A stretch of 5,194 bases of DNA from Rhodoferax sp. (lineage in GTDB: Bacteria; Pseudomonadota; Gammaproteobacteria; Burkholderiales; Burkholderiaceae_C). The stretch covers positions 1 to 5,194 of the forward strand of contig JALNWC010000229.1 of NCBI GenBank assembly GCA_023231075.1, read 5' to 3'. Shown in pieces: positions 1 through 5,194 of the stretch. The position numbers and the translations under genes are program-made. Under the pieces are notes generated by a model. That model was not told the DNA's origin. It was given only the letters and a program-made list of their open reading frames with translations, and ran no database searches. Position 1 is the first letter of the stretch; every line of letters begins with the position of its first letter.

Positions 1-403
1 AGGTCAGCAGCATGATCAACGCGCCCCAAAAAGCCATCGGCACCGGATTGGCAAAGATCACCTGCCAGCTCGTGGCGATGGCCTGCCCGATGCTGACCTG
101 CCGGTCCAGCAACAAAGGGATGGTGATCACCGTCGAAGCAAAAACGGGGGCCACCGGACCTACCAGCAAAAAGCCGGAAAACGCGCCAGCCATGAACCAG
201 AAACGTTCGTGCGCCACCCACAGCATGACCGCGCCGACCAGGGCGATGGCCACACCGTGCAACAGGCTGATCCAGCCGCAGCGGGTCAGGTCATGCCACG
301 CCCTAAGCAGCCACGACAGGGGCTGACCCGCGGCAACGGTGCGGACCAGGGGACTGGCGCTGGAAGCGGCCGGATTTTGGGCGTGTGGCAAAGCGTTGGA
401 CAT
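1..403 (-). CDS. DUF2189-like integral membrane protein (partial, C-terminus off the left edge)
   Basis: An ATG at 401-403 opens a frame that stays open to the window edge, giving 134 visible residues. The protein has a hydrophilic N-terminus (about 1-40), then hydrophobic stretches at about 43-63, 69-98 and 119-134. The segments GFLLVGP (77-83) and IPLLLDR (95-101), followed by ANPVPMAFWGALI, resemble conserved parts of the DUF2189 family of predicted inner-membrane proteins, whose function is unknown. In that family the two segments are normally separated by roughly a hundred residues with further membrane helices; here they lie about a dozen residues apart, so an in-frame internal deletion is likely. 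It lies 64 bases downstream of the LTxxQ gene on the same strand and may be co-transcribed. The region before the ATG has only a weak Shine-Dalgarno match. The family call is from remembered motifs. Confidence 0.72.
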   Translation of the reverse strand, partial: MSNALPHAQNPAASSASPLVRTVAAGQPLSWLLRAWHDLTRCGWISLLHGVAIALVGAVMLWVAHERFWFMAGAFSGFLLVGPVAPVFASTVITIPLLLDRQVSIGQAIATSWQVIFANPVPMAFWGALIMLLT

Positions 404-467
404 GGCTGCTCAGTGAATAAGACAGGCGAATGTTGCCACAAGCGGCCAGCCGGCCTGGCAGCACTTA

Positions 468-1007
468 CTACTTGGCTTGCATCATGCCTTGGCCACCGTG
501 CACGCCCCTGCGTGCACCGGGGCCTTGCAGGGTGCGGGCATCAAACACCTTTTGCTGTTCGGGTGTCAGCACCGCATAAAACACCTTGGTGGCTTCGGTG
601 CGCTGGTCCATGGCGGCGCTCATCTCGGCCATGTGCTGGGCACGCAGTTCCTTCATTTTGTCCAGACGCTCGGGGGTGGTGAGACTGGCCATGTCAGGCA
701 TGACCGCAAACTGGCCCATCCTGCCTGCAGGGGCTTTGTGGCTGGCCAAAAAGTCGGTCCAGGCAGCTTCTTGCGCGGGGGTGATCTTGAGTTGTGTTTT
801 CAGGGCTGCGTGGCGCGTGTCCATCATGGCTTGCAGCTTCGCCGGATCCATCTTGCCCATGCCACGGTAGCTCATACCCTGGCCTTGCATGGTGCCATGC
901 GGTCCGGTCATGTCACACAGCACGTCGCCCATGGGGCCCTGCGAGTAAGCCAGACCGGCCGCCGTCAGCAGGCCGGCAACCAGAGAAATTTTGAGATTGG
1001 TTTTCAT
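468..1007 (-). CDS. Spy/CpxP-like periplasmic LTxxQ-motif protein
   Basis: This 179-residue protein has a signal peptide (KTNLK, then a hydrophobic core at about 6-20, with likely cleavage near AYS-Q at 22/23), so it should be periplasmic. A Met/Gly/His-rich linker (about 24-62) precedes an all-helical region. Two LTxxQ-type motifs are visible: ITPAQ (75-79) and LTPEQ (147-151). This is the signature of the Spy/CpxP family, periplasmic chaperones or stress-sensor accessories, often responsive to envelope stress or metals. The C-terminus is Gly/Arg/His/Met-rich. The abundance of Met and His suggests, but does not prove, binding of copper or a similar metal. The start is fixed by GAAGGA seven bases upstream of the ATG; the frame stays open further upstream, but only into the intergenic region and antisense to rdgC. 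The exact subfamily is not recognised, and its client or ligand is unknown. Confidence 0.88.
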   Translation of the reverse strand: MKTNLKISLVAGLLTAAGLAYSQGPMGDVLCDMTGPHGTMQGQGMSYRGMGKMDPAKLQAMMDTRHAALKTQLKITPAQEAAWTDFLASHKAPAGRMGQFAVMPDMASLTTPERLDKMKELRAQHMAEMSAAMDQRTEATKVFYAVLTPEQQKVFDARTLQGPGARRGVHGGQGMMQAK

Positions 1008-1087
1008 GATCAAGTCCTTCAGGTTAAAGCCAATGACCTGAAAATGGCATCGGCGTGAAAAGAAGTATGCACCGCCTGTGTGTCGCG

Positions 1088-1116
1088 GGCATAAGGATGC
1101 GTGAAAAACATGTAAA
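1088..1116 (-). promoter_or_regulatory. candidate sigma-70-type promoter for the LTxxQ gene
   Basis: Read on the minus strand, TTTACA (1111-1116) is a five-of-six match to the -35 consensus. It is followed after 17 bases by TATGCC (1088-1093), a weak -10 element. Transcription would start near 1081, leaving a leader of about 70 bases before the ATG at 1007. The spacing is ideal but the -10 is poor, so this is only the best candidate in the divergent region. No convincing promoter was found for rdgC in the opposite direction. Confidence 0.28.
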
Positions 1117-1194
1117 GTTTTGCCAGGCGCAGCGTCCGGAATTAATGGGATGATTGGCGGTTTCGCCTTTGGCGCTATCTTTAGAAAGTTTTCT

Positions 1195-2094
1195 GTGTTC
1201 AAGAATGTCATCATGTACCGCATCGCTCCGGGTTGGAGCCTGAGCGCCGAAGAAGTCGAGGCCCGCCTGCAGGACAACCCCTTTGTTGAATGTGGCGCCA
1301 GCCAGGAAAAATCGATCGGCTGGGTGGCGCCGCGCGGCGAGGCCAACGGGCCGCTGCTGGAAGCGGTGGCAGGCCAATGGATTTTGAAGCTCATGACCGA
1401 GACCCGCGCCCTGCCGGCCTCGGTGGTCAACCGCAAGGCCCTGGAGCGCGTGGCCCAGATTGAAGCCAGCACCGGGCGCAAACCCGGCAAAAAGGAGACC
1501 CGTGACCTCAAGGACGACATCCGGCTGGAACTGTTGCCGATGGCTTTCACCAAGCAGTCCAGCACCCGGGTCTGGATCGACCGCGACGCCCAGCTGCTGG
1601 TCACCGACGCCGGCAGCCAGGCCCGTGCCGATGAGCTGGTCACCCTGCTGGTGCAAGGCCTGCCGGGCCTGGCCCTGAGCCTGATCGACACCCAGATCTC
1701 GCCGGGCGCCGCCATGGCCGAGTGGCTGGTCAGCCAGGAAGCGCCACCCGGCTTCAGCGTCGACCGGGAATGCGAACTCAAGGCCGCCGATGAGTCCAAA
1801 GCCGTGGTGCGCTACGCACGCCATCGGCTCGATACCGACGAGGTCAGGCAACACATCGAAGGCGGCAAAATGCCAACCCGCCTGGCCCTGACCTGGAACG
1901 ACCGGGTTTCGTTTGTGCTCACCGAAGGGCTGCAACTGAAAAAGCTGGCGTTTCTGGAGGGGGTGTTGGAAGGTGCCAGCCCGGGCAAAGACGACGGCTT
2001 TGACGCCGATGTGGCCATTGCCACCGGTGAGTTGCAAAAGGCACTGCCCGAACTGCTGGAGGCGCTGGGCGGCGAACGAGTACTGCCGACCTGA
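1195..2094 (+). CDS. rdgC: Recombination-associated protein RdgC
   Basis: RdgC is a nucleoid-associated, ring-forming dimeric DNA-binding protein that limits RecA-mediated strand exchange; it binds double-stranded DNA without sequence specificity. Family hallmarks seen here are the N-terminus MFKNVIMYRI, GWVAP (42-46), LLPMAF (113-118) followed by TRVWID (124-129), IEGGK (221-225) with TRLALTW just after, and FDADVAIATGEL (269-280). The product is 299 residues, against about 303 for the E. coli protein. The start is a GTG at 1195, chosen because RdgC proteins begin at MFKN or MLFKN. An AGAAAG stretch lies six bases upstream as a weak ribosome site. Upstream in-frame alternatives (TTG at 1120, ATG at 1150) would add 15 to 25 residues not typical of the family. 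The gene stands alone, divergent from the LTxxQ gene and convergent with the DsrE-like gene. Identity is secure; the start is less so. Confidence 0.96.
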   Translation: MFKNVIMYRIAPGWSLSAEEVEARLQDNPFVECGASQEKSIGWVAPRGEANGPLLEAVAGQWILKLMTETRALPASVVNRKALERVAQIEASTGRKPGKKETRDLKDDIRLELLPMAFTKQSSTRVWIDRDAQLLVTDAGSQARADELVTLLVQGLPGLALSLIDTQISPGAAMAEWLVSQEAPPGFSVDRECELKAADESKAVVRYARHRLDTDEVRQHIEGGKMPTRLALTWNDRVSFVLTEGLQLKKLAFLEGVLEGASPGKDDGFDADVAIATGELQKALPELLEALGGERVLPT

Positions 2095-2124
2095 GTCAGA
2101 GCCCAGCCCGATTCATTTCAGGTC
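2088..2124. terminator. weak inverted repeat spanning the convergent rdgC and dsrE-like gene ends
   Basis: GACCTGA (2088-2094) and TCAGGTC (2118-2124) form a perfect seven-base inverted repeat with a 23-base loop. It brackets the two convergent stop codons, which are only 18 bases apart. It could serve as a bidirectional transcript end, but the loop is long and no T-run follows on either strand, so this is a weak call. Confidence 0.22.
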
Positions 2125-2619
2125 AAGGGTTGGCTTGCGTTTGGTGCGCTGGATCACGTCGCCTGAAATGTAGCCATAGCCCTGGGCTTGCCATTTGACC
2201 AATTCGGTCATCGCCGCGGGTACCACGGTCACCACATCGTAAAAATCTTCGGGCTGGTAGCCACGAAAGTTGGCGGCATTGCGGCACACCCTGAACAACA
2301 CACCCTGATCAGTCAGGGCCTTCAGTTCGTCATAAATGTCCGGGTAGGCGGCACGGTTCAGGCGCGACAGCATGTGCAGCTCGTTGCCATGCGCCACCAC
2401 CACCAGTTGCGATTGGCCCAAGTCACCCTGCTGCTTGAGCGCCTTGAGGTGATTGTTGAGGTAGCCCAGGCCCTGCTCCAGGTCCTGCGGGTTTTCAAAG
2501 TTGAACTGGTAAACCGCGCGCTGGGCGCCTAGCGCGCCAGCGTCAAATCTGGACGGGTCGTCCGGGCCGGCCCAGGCGCTTGTCGCGCTCAAAAACAAGG
2601 CGAGAAACAGGCTGCGCAT
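2113..2619 (-). CDS. Secreted DsrE/DsrF-like family protein
   Basis: This 168-residue protein has a clear signal peptide (hydrophobic core at about 4-13, cleavage likely after AWA at 15-17), placing it in the periplasm, whereas classical DsrE/TusD proteins are cytoplasmic. The mature part follows the DsrE-like fold pattern: a first strand (AVYQFN, 35-40), a helix, the strand LVVVAHGNE (72-80), and VLFRVCRNAA with the single cysteine Cys112 at the position where DsrE-like proteins carry their reactive cysteine. It ends with VVPAAMTELVKWQAQGYGYI (132-151), matching the common C-terminal pattern of the family. DsrE-like proteins bind or relay persulfide sulfur; a chalcogen-handling role here is inference, strengthened by the rhodanese gene immediately upstream (45-base gap). 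The start is supported by AAGGAG six bases before the ATG. It appears to be the last gene of the four-gene unit. Confidence 0.85.
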   Translation of the reverse strand: MRSLFLALFLSATSAWAGPDDPSRFDAGALGAQRAVYQFNFENPQDLEQGLGYLNNHLKALKQQGDLGQSQLVVVAHGNELHMLSRLNRAAYPDIYDELKALTDQGVLFRVCRNAANFRGYQPEDFYDVVTVVPAAMTELVKWQAQGYGYISGDVIQRTKRKPTLDLK

Positions 2620-2664
2620 GGGCGACTCCTTGAAATCAGTGCCAGATGGCCGGGTGTTTGGCTT

Positions 2665-3261
2665 TTATGGTACTGGCCGCGAGTTCAGTGGACGGTTACC
2701 GATGACGGTGGTCAGACCCAACGCCTCCCAGTCCGTCATGCCGCCGCGGTAGTACGCAATTTTGCCAACCGGATAGCCCAGGCGCACGATGCTGGCAATG
2801 CCGGCGGGACTTTGCAGGCACATTGGGCCATGACAAAACGCCACGATGTTCACCGCACGGCGGCAGTCCCATGACTTGCCGGACAGGCGCTGGCAGCCCA
2901 GCACGTCGAGCCGGTCTTCCAGCTCGTTGTAGGGAATATGGTAGCTGTTGGGAATGGTGGTTTTCAGCGGCTCATCTTCATCGCGCATGTCGATCACCAT
3001 GGTGGCCGGGTCGTTCAGGGCATGCAACACCTCGATCTCGGTGACCGGGGTGACGCCGGCCTGCGGCACCAGGGCTTGGACAAAGCCTTTGCCAGCGCCA
3101 CAGGCTGTTTTGCTGCGTTTGATCACCAGGGGCCCGCTGGGGGTGTGCACCACAAACTCGGTGCTGTCCCGGGTGATGCGCAGTGGCTCGCCATCGGTGG
3201 CCTGCGCGCACCCGGCCCAGGTCATTCCCAGGGCCACTGCCCAGGCCATGCGCTGGTTCAT
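2665..3261 (-). CDS. extH: Secreted rhodanese-like protein, ExtH type
   Basis: This 198-residue protein has a signal sequence with either a type I site after AQA (19-21) or an imperfect lipobox WAGC (Cys18), so it is periplasmic or possibly membrane-anchored. The rhodanese domain fills about residues 72-190: VIDMRDE (89-95), IPNSYHIPYNELEDRL (103-118), the active loop CHGPMCLQS (143-151) and YYRGGMTDWEALGLTTV (170-186). The loop departs from the usual CxxGxRS by having two cysteines (143 and 148), in the C-N/H-G-P-x-C-x-x-S form I associate with ExtH of the selenite/tellurite reduction cluster. Cys54, Cys123 and Cys133 could form disulfides. Rhodaneses transfer sulfane sulfur or selenium through a cysteine persulfide; the acceptor is unknown, and the adjacent DsrE-like protein is a candidate. 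No good Shine-Dalgarno precedes the ATG; a strong hairpin ends five bases upstream. The rhodanese call is firm, the ExtH assignment probable. Confidence 0.85.
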   Translation of the reverse strand: MNQRMAWAVALGMTWAGCAQATDGEPLRITRDSTEFVVHTPSGPLVIKRSKTACGAGKGFVQALVPQAGVTPVTEIEVLHALNDPATMVIDMRDEDEPLKTTIPNSYHIPYNELEDRLDVLGCQRLSGKSWDCRRAVNIVAFCHGPMCLQSPAGIASIVRLGYPVGKIAYYRGGMTDWEALGLTTVIGNRPLNSRPVP

Positions 3262-3266
3262 TGCTT

Positions 3267-3314
3267 GGCCATCCGGGTCAGTGAAAGACCGCTGACCCGG
3301 GCGCGGGAATGGCC
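3267..3314 (-). promoter_or_regulatory. strong two-tier intercistronic hairpin between extJ-like and rhodanese genes
   Basis: A perfect nine-base inverted repeat (CCGGGTCAG/CTGACCCGG at 3273-3281 and 3292-3300) closes a ten-base loop. Outside it, GGCCAT/ATGGCC (3267-3272 and 3309-3314) adds six more pairs across an eight-base one-sided bulge (3301-3308). It fills almost the whole 63-base gap, ends five bases before the rhodanese ATG, and has no following T-run. It is more likely an RNA processing or stability element, or a translation-limiting structure, than a classical terminator. The structure is seen in the sequence; its role is inference. Confidence 0.6.
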
Positions 3315-3324
3315 GGCACTGGCT

Positions 3325-3642
3325 TCAGCATCCGGCCGTTTTCTTGAACGACTTGCTGGTGTTCTTGCCGTCCTTCTCGAAGCGGGCGCGGATCTCGTCG
3401 CCTTCGACGATGCGCTTGTCCTTGAATTTGTCCAGGGTCAGCTCATCGGTGATGGTGATGGTGACCGGCGCGCCCGTTTTGTCCTTGAGCACGGCGGTCG
3501 CCGATTTGCCGTCAGCGGCCATGGTGATCTTGGTGATCGGGCCAACCAGCTTGCCTTCTTCGGCCAAGGCATTGGCGCTAAAGGCCACGCCGGACAGGCC
3601 CAGCGCGGCGGCGATGATCAGGGAAGAAAATTTGGATTTCAT
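3325..3642 (-). CDS. extJ: Small secreted ExtJ-like protein
   Basis: This 105-residue protein has a textbook signal peptide (KSK, hydrophobic core at 8-21, cleavage after ALA at 25-27). The mature 78 residues are lysine-rich and predicted to be mostly beta-strand: KLVGPITKITMA, SATAVLKD, PVTITITDELTLDKFKD, then RIVEGDEIRARFEKDGKNTSKSFKK, ending with the single Cys105. The pattern resembles a small beta-barrel or OB-like domain. The TDELTLDKFKD-IVEGDEI block and terminal Gly-Cys fit my recollection of ExtJ, the accessory protein encoded next to porin ExtI in Geobacter selenite/tellurite reduction clusters; its biochemical function is unknown. Position supports this: it starts 33 bases after the porin stop codon, with a strong AGGAG six bases before the ATG, so it is almost certainly in the porin operon. 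Secretion and gene reality are firm; the ExtJ name is a motif-based judgement. Confidence 0.82.
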   Translation of the reverse strand: MKSKFSSLIIAAALGLSGVAFSANALAEEGKLVGPITKITMAADGKSATAVLKDKTGAPVTITITDELTLDKFKDKRIVEGDEIRARFEKDGKNTSKSFKKTAGC

Positions 3643-3675
3643 GGTGTACTCCTAAATAAGATAAATGAATGTGGA

Positions 3676-5194
3676 TCAGAACTTGACCTCTAAGGTGGCA
3701 TACAGGTTGGTGGCGTCTTCCAGCGGGGTGGTGGTCATCAGGTTGCCATTGACGTCACCAATGGCCACGGGTGCGCCAACCCAGTTGTTGCTGCCGGTAT
3801 AGTCAAACTTGTAGTACTGAACACCCACACGGAAGAACGCCTTGCTGAAGAAGCTTGAAATGGGCTTGCTGTCGAGTTCCTGGATGTAATAGGCTTCATA
3901 GACGTCGCCACGGGTACCCATTTTGGCGGTCCACATGTCGTCGGCTGCCGGCGCGAAGGTGATCCAGTTTTTCGACCCGTGGTTCCACTCGAAACCAAAC
4001 TTGGACAGCGAAGGCAGGTCATACCTTACGCCCAGGGCGATCGCAGTGCCGGTTTTGTCGCTGGGCGCTTCCGGGTTAAAGAAAGCACCGGTCATCAAGC
4101 CCTGAAAACCGAACTGGGCTGACACATTGTTGTTCGGGCGCGTGACGCTCATGCCCACGTCACCAAACACTTGCAGGGTACCGTGTCCGACATTCTTGTG
4201 CGTGCTCATGAAGCCGACACCAAACCAGTCGATGTCGCCCAGATTGGTTTTCGGCGCCGTGTCACCAAAATAGGTGTTGTTCATGGTGGGCGCATCAAAG
4301 ATGTTCATGCCGCGGTTCCACTGCAGCCAGACGCGCAGCGGGTCAGTGTCGATCGGCACCACCGCAATCCCGATCATGTCGGTGTCTTCGAGTGAGTTGC
4401 CGGTAAAGTTGCTAAAGCCGCTCTCAAAGCCGCGGCCATAACAGAACTTGGCATAGGCACCGGGCAGCGCATCAATCTCTGGCGCGTAACCCAGCGTCAT
4501 GCCGTCAAAAGCGTAGTCCACCAGCAAGGAGGGTGTGCCGCCGTTGCCGGGTCGCACCGCGGTGTTTTGCCTCAAATTGCTTGGCGCGCCACCGGTCGAG
4601 GGCCTGCGGCCCACCGACAACCACATATCCTGATCGGCAATGTTGCTCCAGGTGGCATAAACGCGGTCCACATTCAGGTTACTGGTGGAGGGCACGCGAC
4701 TGAGCGTGCCATCAAACACGCCGACCCGGTCGGCAAAAAACGGAGCTGAGCCGCTGTTGGTGATGGCGCCGTCGCTTTGCGAACCAAACACTTTGTACAT
4801 GGCCAGATTCGCGGTCAGAGACACATCCTGCGTCGCCTTGGCGTTCAAGTTGAGGTTGAAGCGGTTGCTGTAGAGGCTGCTGTTTTTGGGTTTGTAGGCG
4901 GGAACCGTCACGGCATAGGCGCCCAAAGCTGGCATCATGCCGTCGACCATCGGCTGGAATGCGACCGCCTGATCGTAGGTTTGGATACCCATCATGGCAC
5001 TGCTGAATTGTGCAAACTGTGCCAGATTCGCTGCTGCTTCCGTGGCTGTTGTAGGGTCAAGCATTGCCATTTGCAGCGAAGTCTGCGCGTTGGCAAAAGT
5101 GGCGTTGACATCGGTAAACGTCTTGCTCTCCCCTTCCAGGTAGTCATAGCGGAAACGGTAGTCGCCGCCAATGGTAAGCCACTTGCTCAGCGAT
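3676..5194 (-). CDS. extI: DUF3373-family outer-membrane porin, ExtI type (partial, N-terminus off the right edge)
   Basis: The frame is open to the window edge, giving 505 visible residues; an ATG at 5070 is internal, because coding continues upstream through WLTIGGDYRFRYDYLEG (visible residues 5-21), a first beta-strand. The missing part should hold the signal peptide and probably a short coiled coil. The remainder alternates amphipathic strands and loops and ends in LYATLEVKF, a C-terminal phenylalanine typical of BAM-inserted barrels. Motifs I associate with DUF3373/ExtI are SVGRRPSTGG (193-202), LLVDYAFDGMTLGYAP, ALPGAYAKFCYGRGFESG, HGSKNWITF (405-413), PAADDMW (415-421) and YYKFDYTGSNNW (460-471). 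ExtI of Geobacter sulfurreducens is a porin-like protein linked to selenite/tellurite uptake and to an outer-membrane electron conduit. The substrate here is unknown. An Ala/Met-rich segment (visible 22-100) separates the first two strands. It is the first gene visible in the operon; its promoter lies outside. Confidence 0.9.
   Translation of the reverse strand, partial: SLSKWLTIGGDYRFRYDYLEGESKTFTDVNATFANAQTSLQMAMLDPTTATEAAANLAQFAQFSSAMMGIQTYDQAVAFQPMVDGMMPALGAYAVTVPAYKPKNSSLYSNRFNLNLNAKATQDVSLTANLAMYKVFGSQSDGAITNSGSAPFFADRVGVFDGTLSRVPSTSNLNVDRVYATWSNIADQDMWLSVGRRPSTGGAPSNLRQNTAVRPGNGGTPSLLVDYAFDGMTLGYAPEIDALPGAYAKFCYGRGFESGFSNFTGNSLEDTDMIGIAVVPIDTDPLRVWLQWNRGMNIFDAPTMNNTYFGDTAPKTNLGDIDWFGVGFMSTHKNVGHGTLQVFGDVGMSVTRPNNNVSAQFGFQGLMTGAFFNPEAPSDKTGTAIALGVRYDLPSLSKFGFEWNHGSKNWITFAPAADDMWTAKMGTRGDVYEAYYIQELDSKPISSFFSKAFFRVGVQYYKFDYTGSNNWVGAPVAIGDVNGNLMTTTPLEDATNLYATLEVKF

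Noticed and set aside
12..326. Plus-strand open frame at the left edge
   Set aside because: It is opposite the DUF2189-like gene, whose hydrophobic segments and family motifs make it the real coding strand.
445..459. Short GCCAG-CCGGC-CTGGC hairpin between the LTxxQ and DUF2189-like genes
   Set aside because: Only five pairs with no T-run; such stems are common by chance in GC-rich DNA, so it is not called a terminator.
477..1058. 193-residue plus-strand open frame opposite the LTxxQ gene
   Set aside because: It is His/Gly-rich without family features and mirrors the real gene, which has a signal peptide, motifs and a ribosome site.
1154..1181. TTGGCG-16-TATCTT as an rdgC promoter
   Set aside because: Both boxes are four-of-six matches, and transcription would start only a few bases before the GTG, leaving no room for the ribosome site.
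1008..1799. Long N-terminal extension of the LTxxQ frame to position 1799
   Set aside because: The ATG at 1007 has a strong ribosome site and a proper signal peptide; upstream sequence is intergenic and then antisense to rdgC.
1024..2037. 337-residue minus-strand open frame opposite rdgC
   Set aside because: It is antisense to a confidently identified rdgC, has low-complexity Gly/Ala/Gln composition and no recognisable domain; a shadow frame caused by GC-rich codon use.
2938..3693. 251-residue plus-strand frame covering the rhodanese and extJ-like genes
   Set aside because: It crosses two real genes and their intergenic hairpin on the other strand and has no protein-like features; chance open frame.
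1..5194. CRISPR arrays, tRNA or rRNA genes, insertion sequences, phage integration sites
   Set aside because: No regularly spaced repeats, tRNA-like cloverleaf, rRNA segments, transposase-like frames or terminal inverted repeats were seen on reading the window.

Overview
The window suggests a GC-rich betaproteobacterium, most likely order Burkholderiales (a Comamonadaceae or Rhodoferax-like genome). The reasons are a 299-residue RdgC, a protein confined mainly to beta- and gammaproteobacteria, whose N-terminus looks betaproteobacterial; a DUF2189-type membrane protein; and strong G/C third-position bias in all frames judged real. The taxonomic call is inference from protein style, since no rRNA is present.

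Layout. Left part (1-1007, minus strand): a Spy/CpxP-like LTxxQ periplasmic protein (468-1007), followed 64 bases later by a DUF2189-like integral membrane protein that runs off the left edge. The membrane protein appears to lack the middle of its family's usual sequence. A 187-base divergent intergenic region (1008-1194) separates these from rdgC (1195-2094, plus strand), for which a GTG start is proposed. rdgC converges on the next block with only 18 bases between the stop codons.

Right part (2113-5194, minus strand): four genes in a row, transcribed right to left. They are a DUF3373/ExtI-type outer-membrane porin (partial, start outside the window), a 105-residue secreted ExtJ-like protein, a secreted rhodanese of the ExtH type with a CHGPMC active loop, and a secreted DsrE/DsrF-like protein. 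ExtH, ExtI and ExtJ are known from the selenite/tellurite-reduction and outer-membrane electron-conduit cluster of Geobacter. Here they occur in a betaproteobacterial setting, in a different order, with a periplasmic DsrE-like protein as the last gene and no cytochrome gene within view.

How the genes may work together (inference): the barrel admits an oxyanion or small sulfur/selenium/tellurium compound, or houses an electron conduit. The secreted rhodanese and DsrE-like proteins, each with a candidate reactive cysteine, would relay or bind sulfane sulfur or selenium in the periplasm, and ExtJ is an accessory of unknown role. A strong two-tier hairpin lies between extJ and the rhodanese gene, five bases before the rhodanese start codon, and probably sets expression of the distal two genes apart from the first two.
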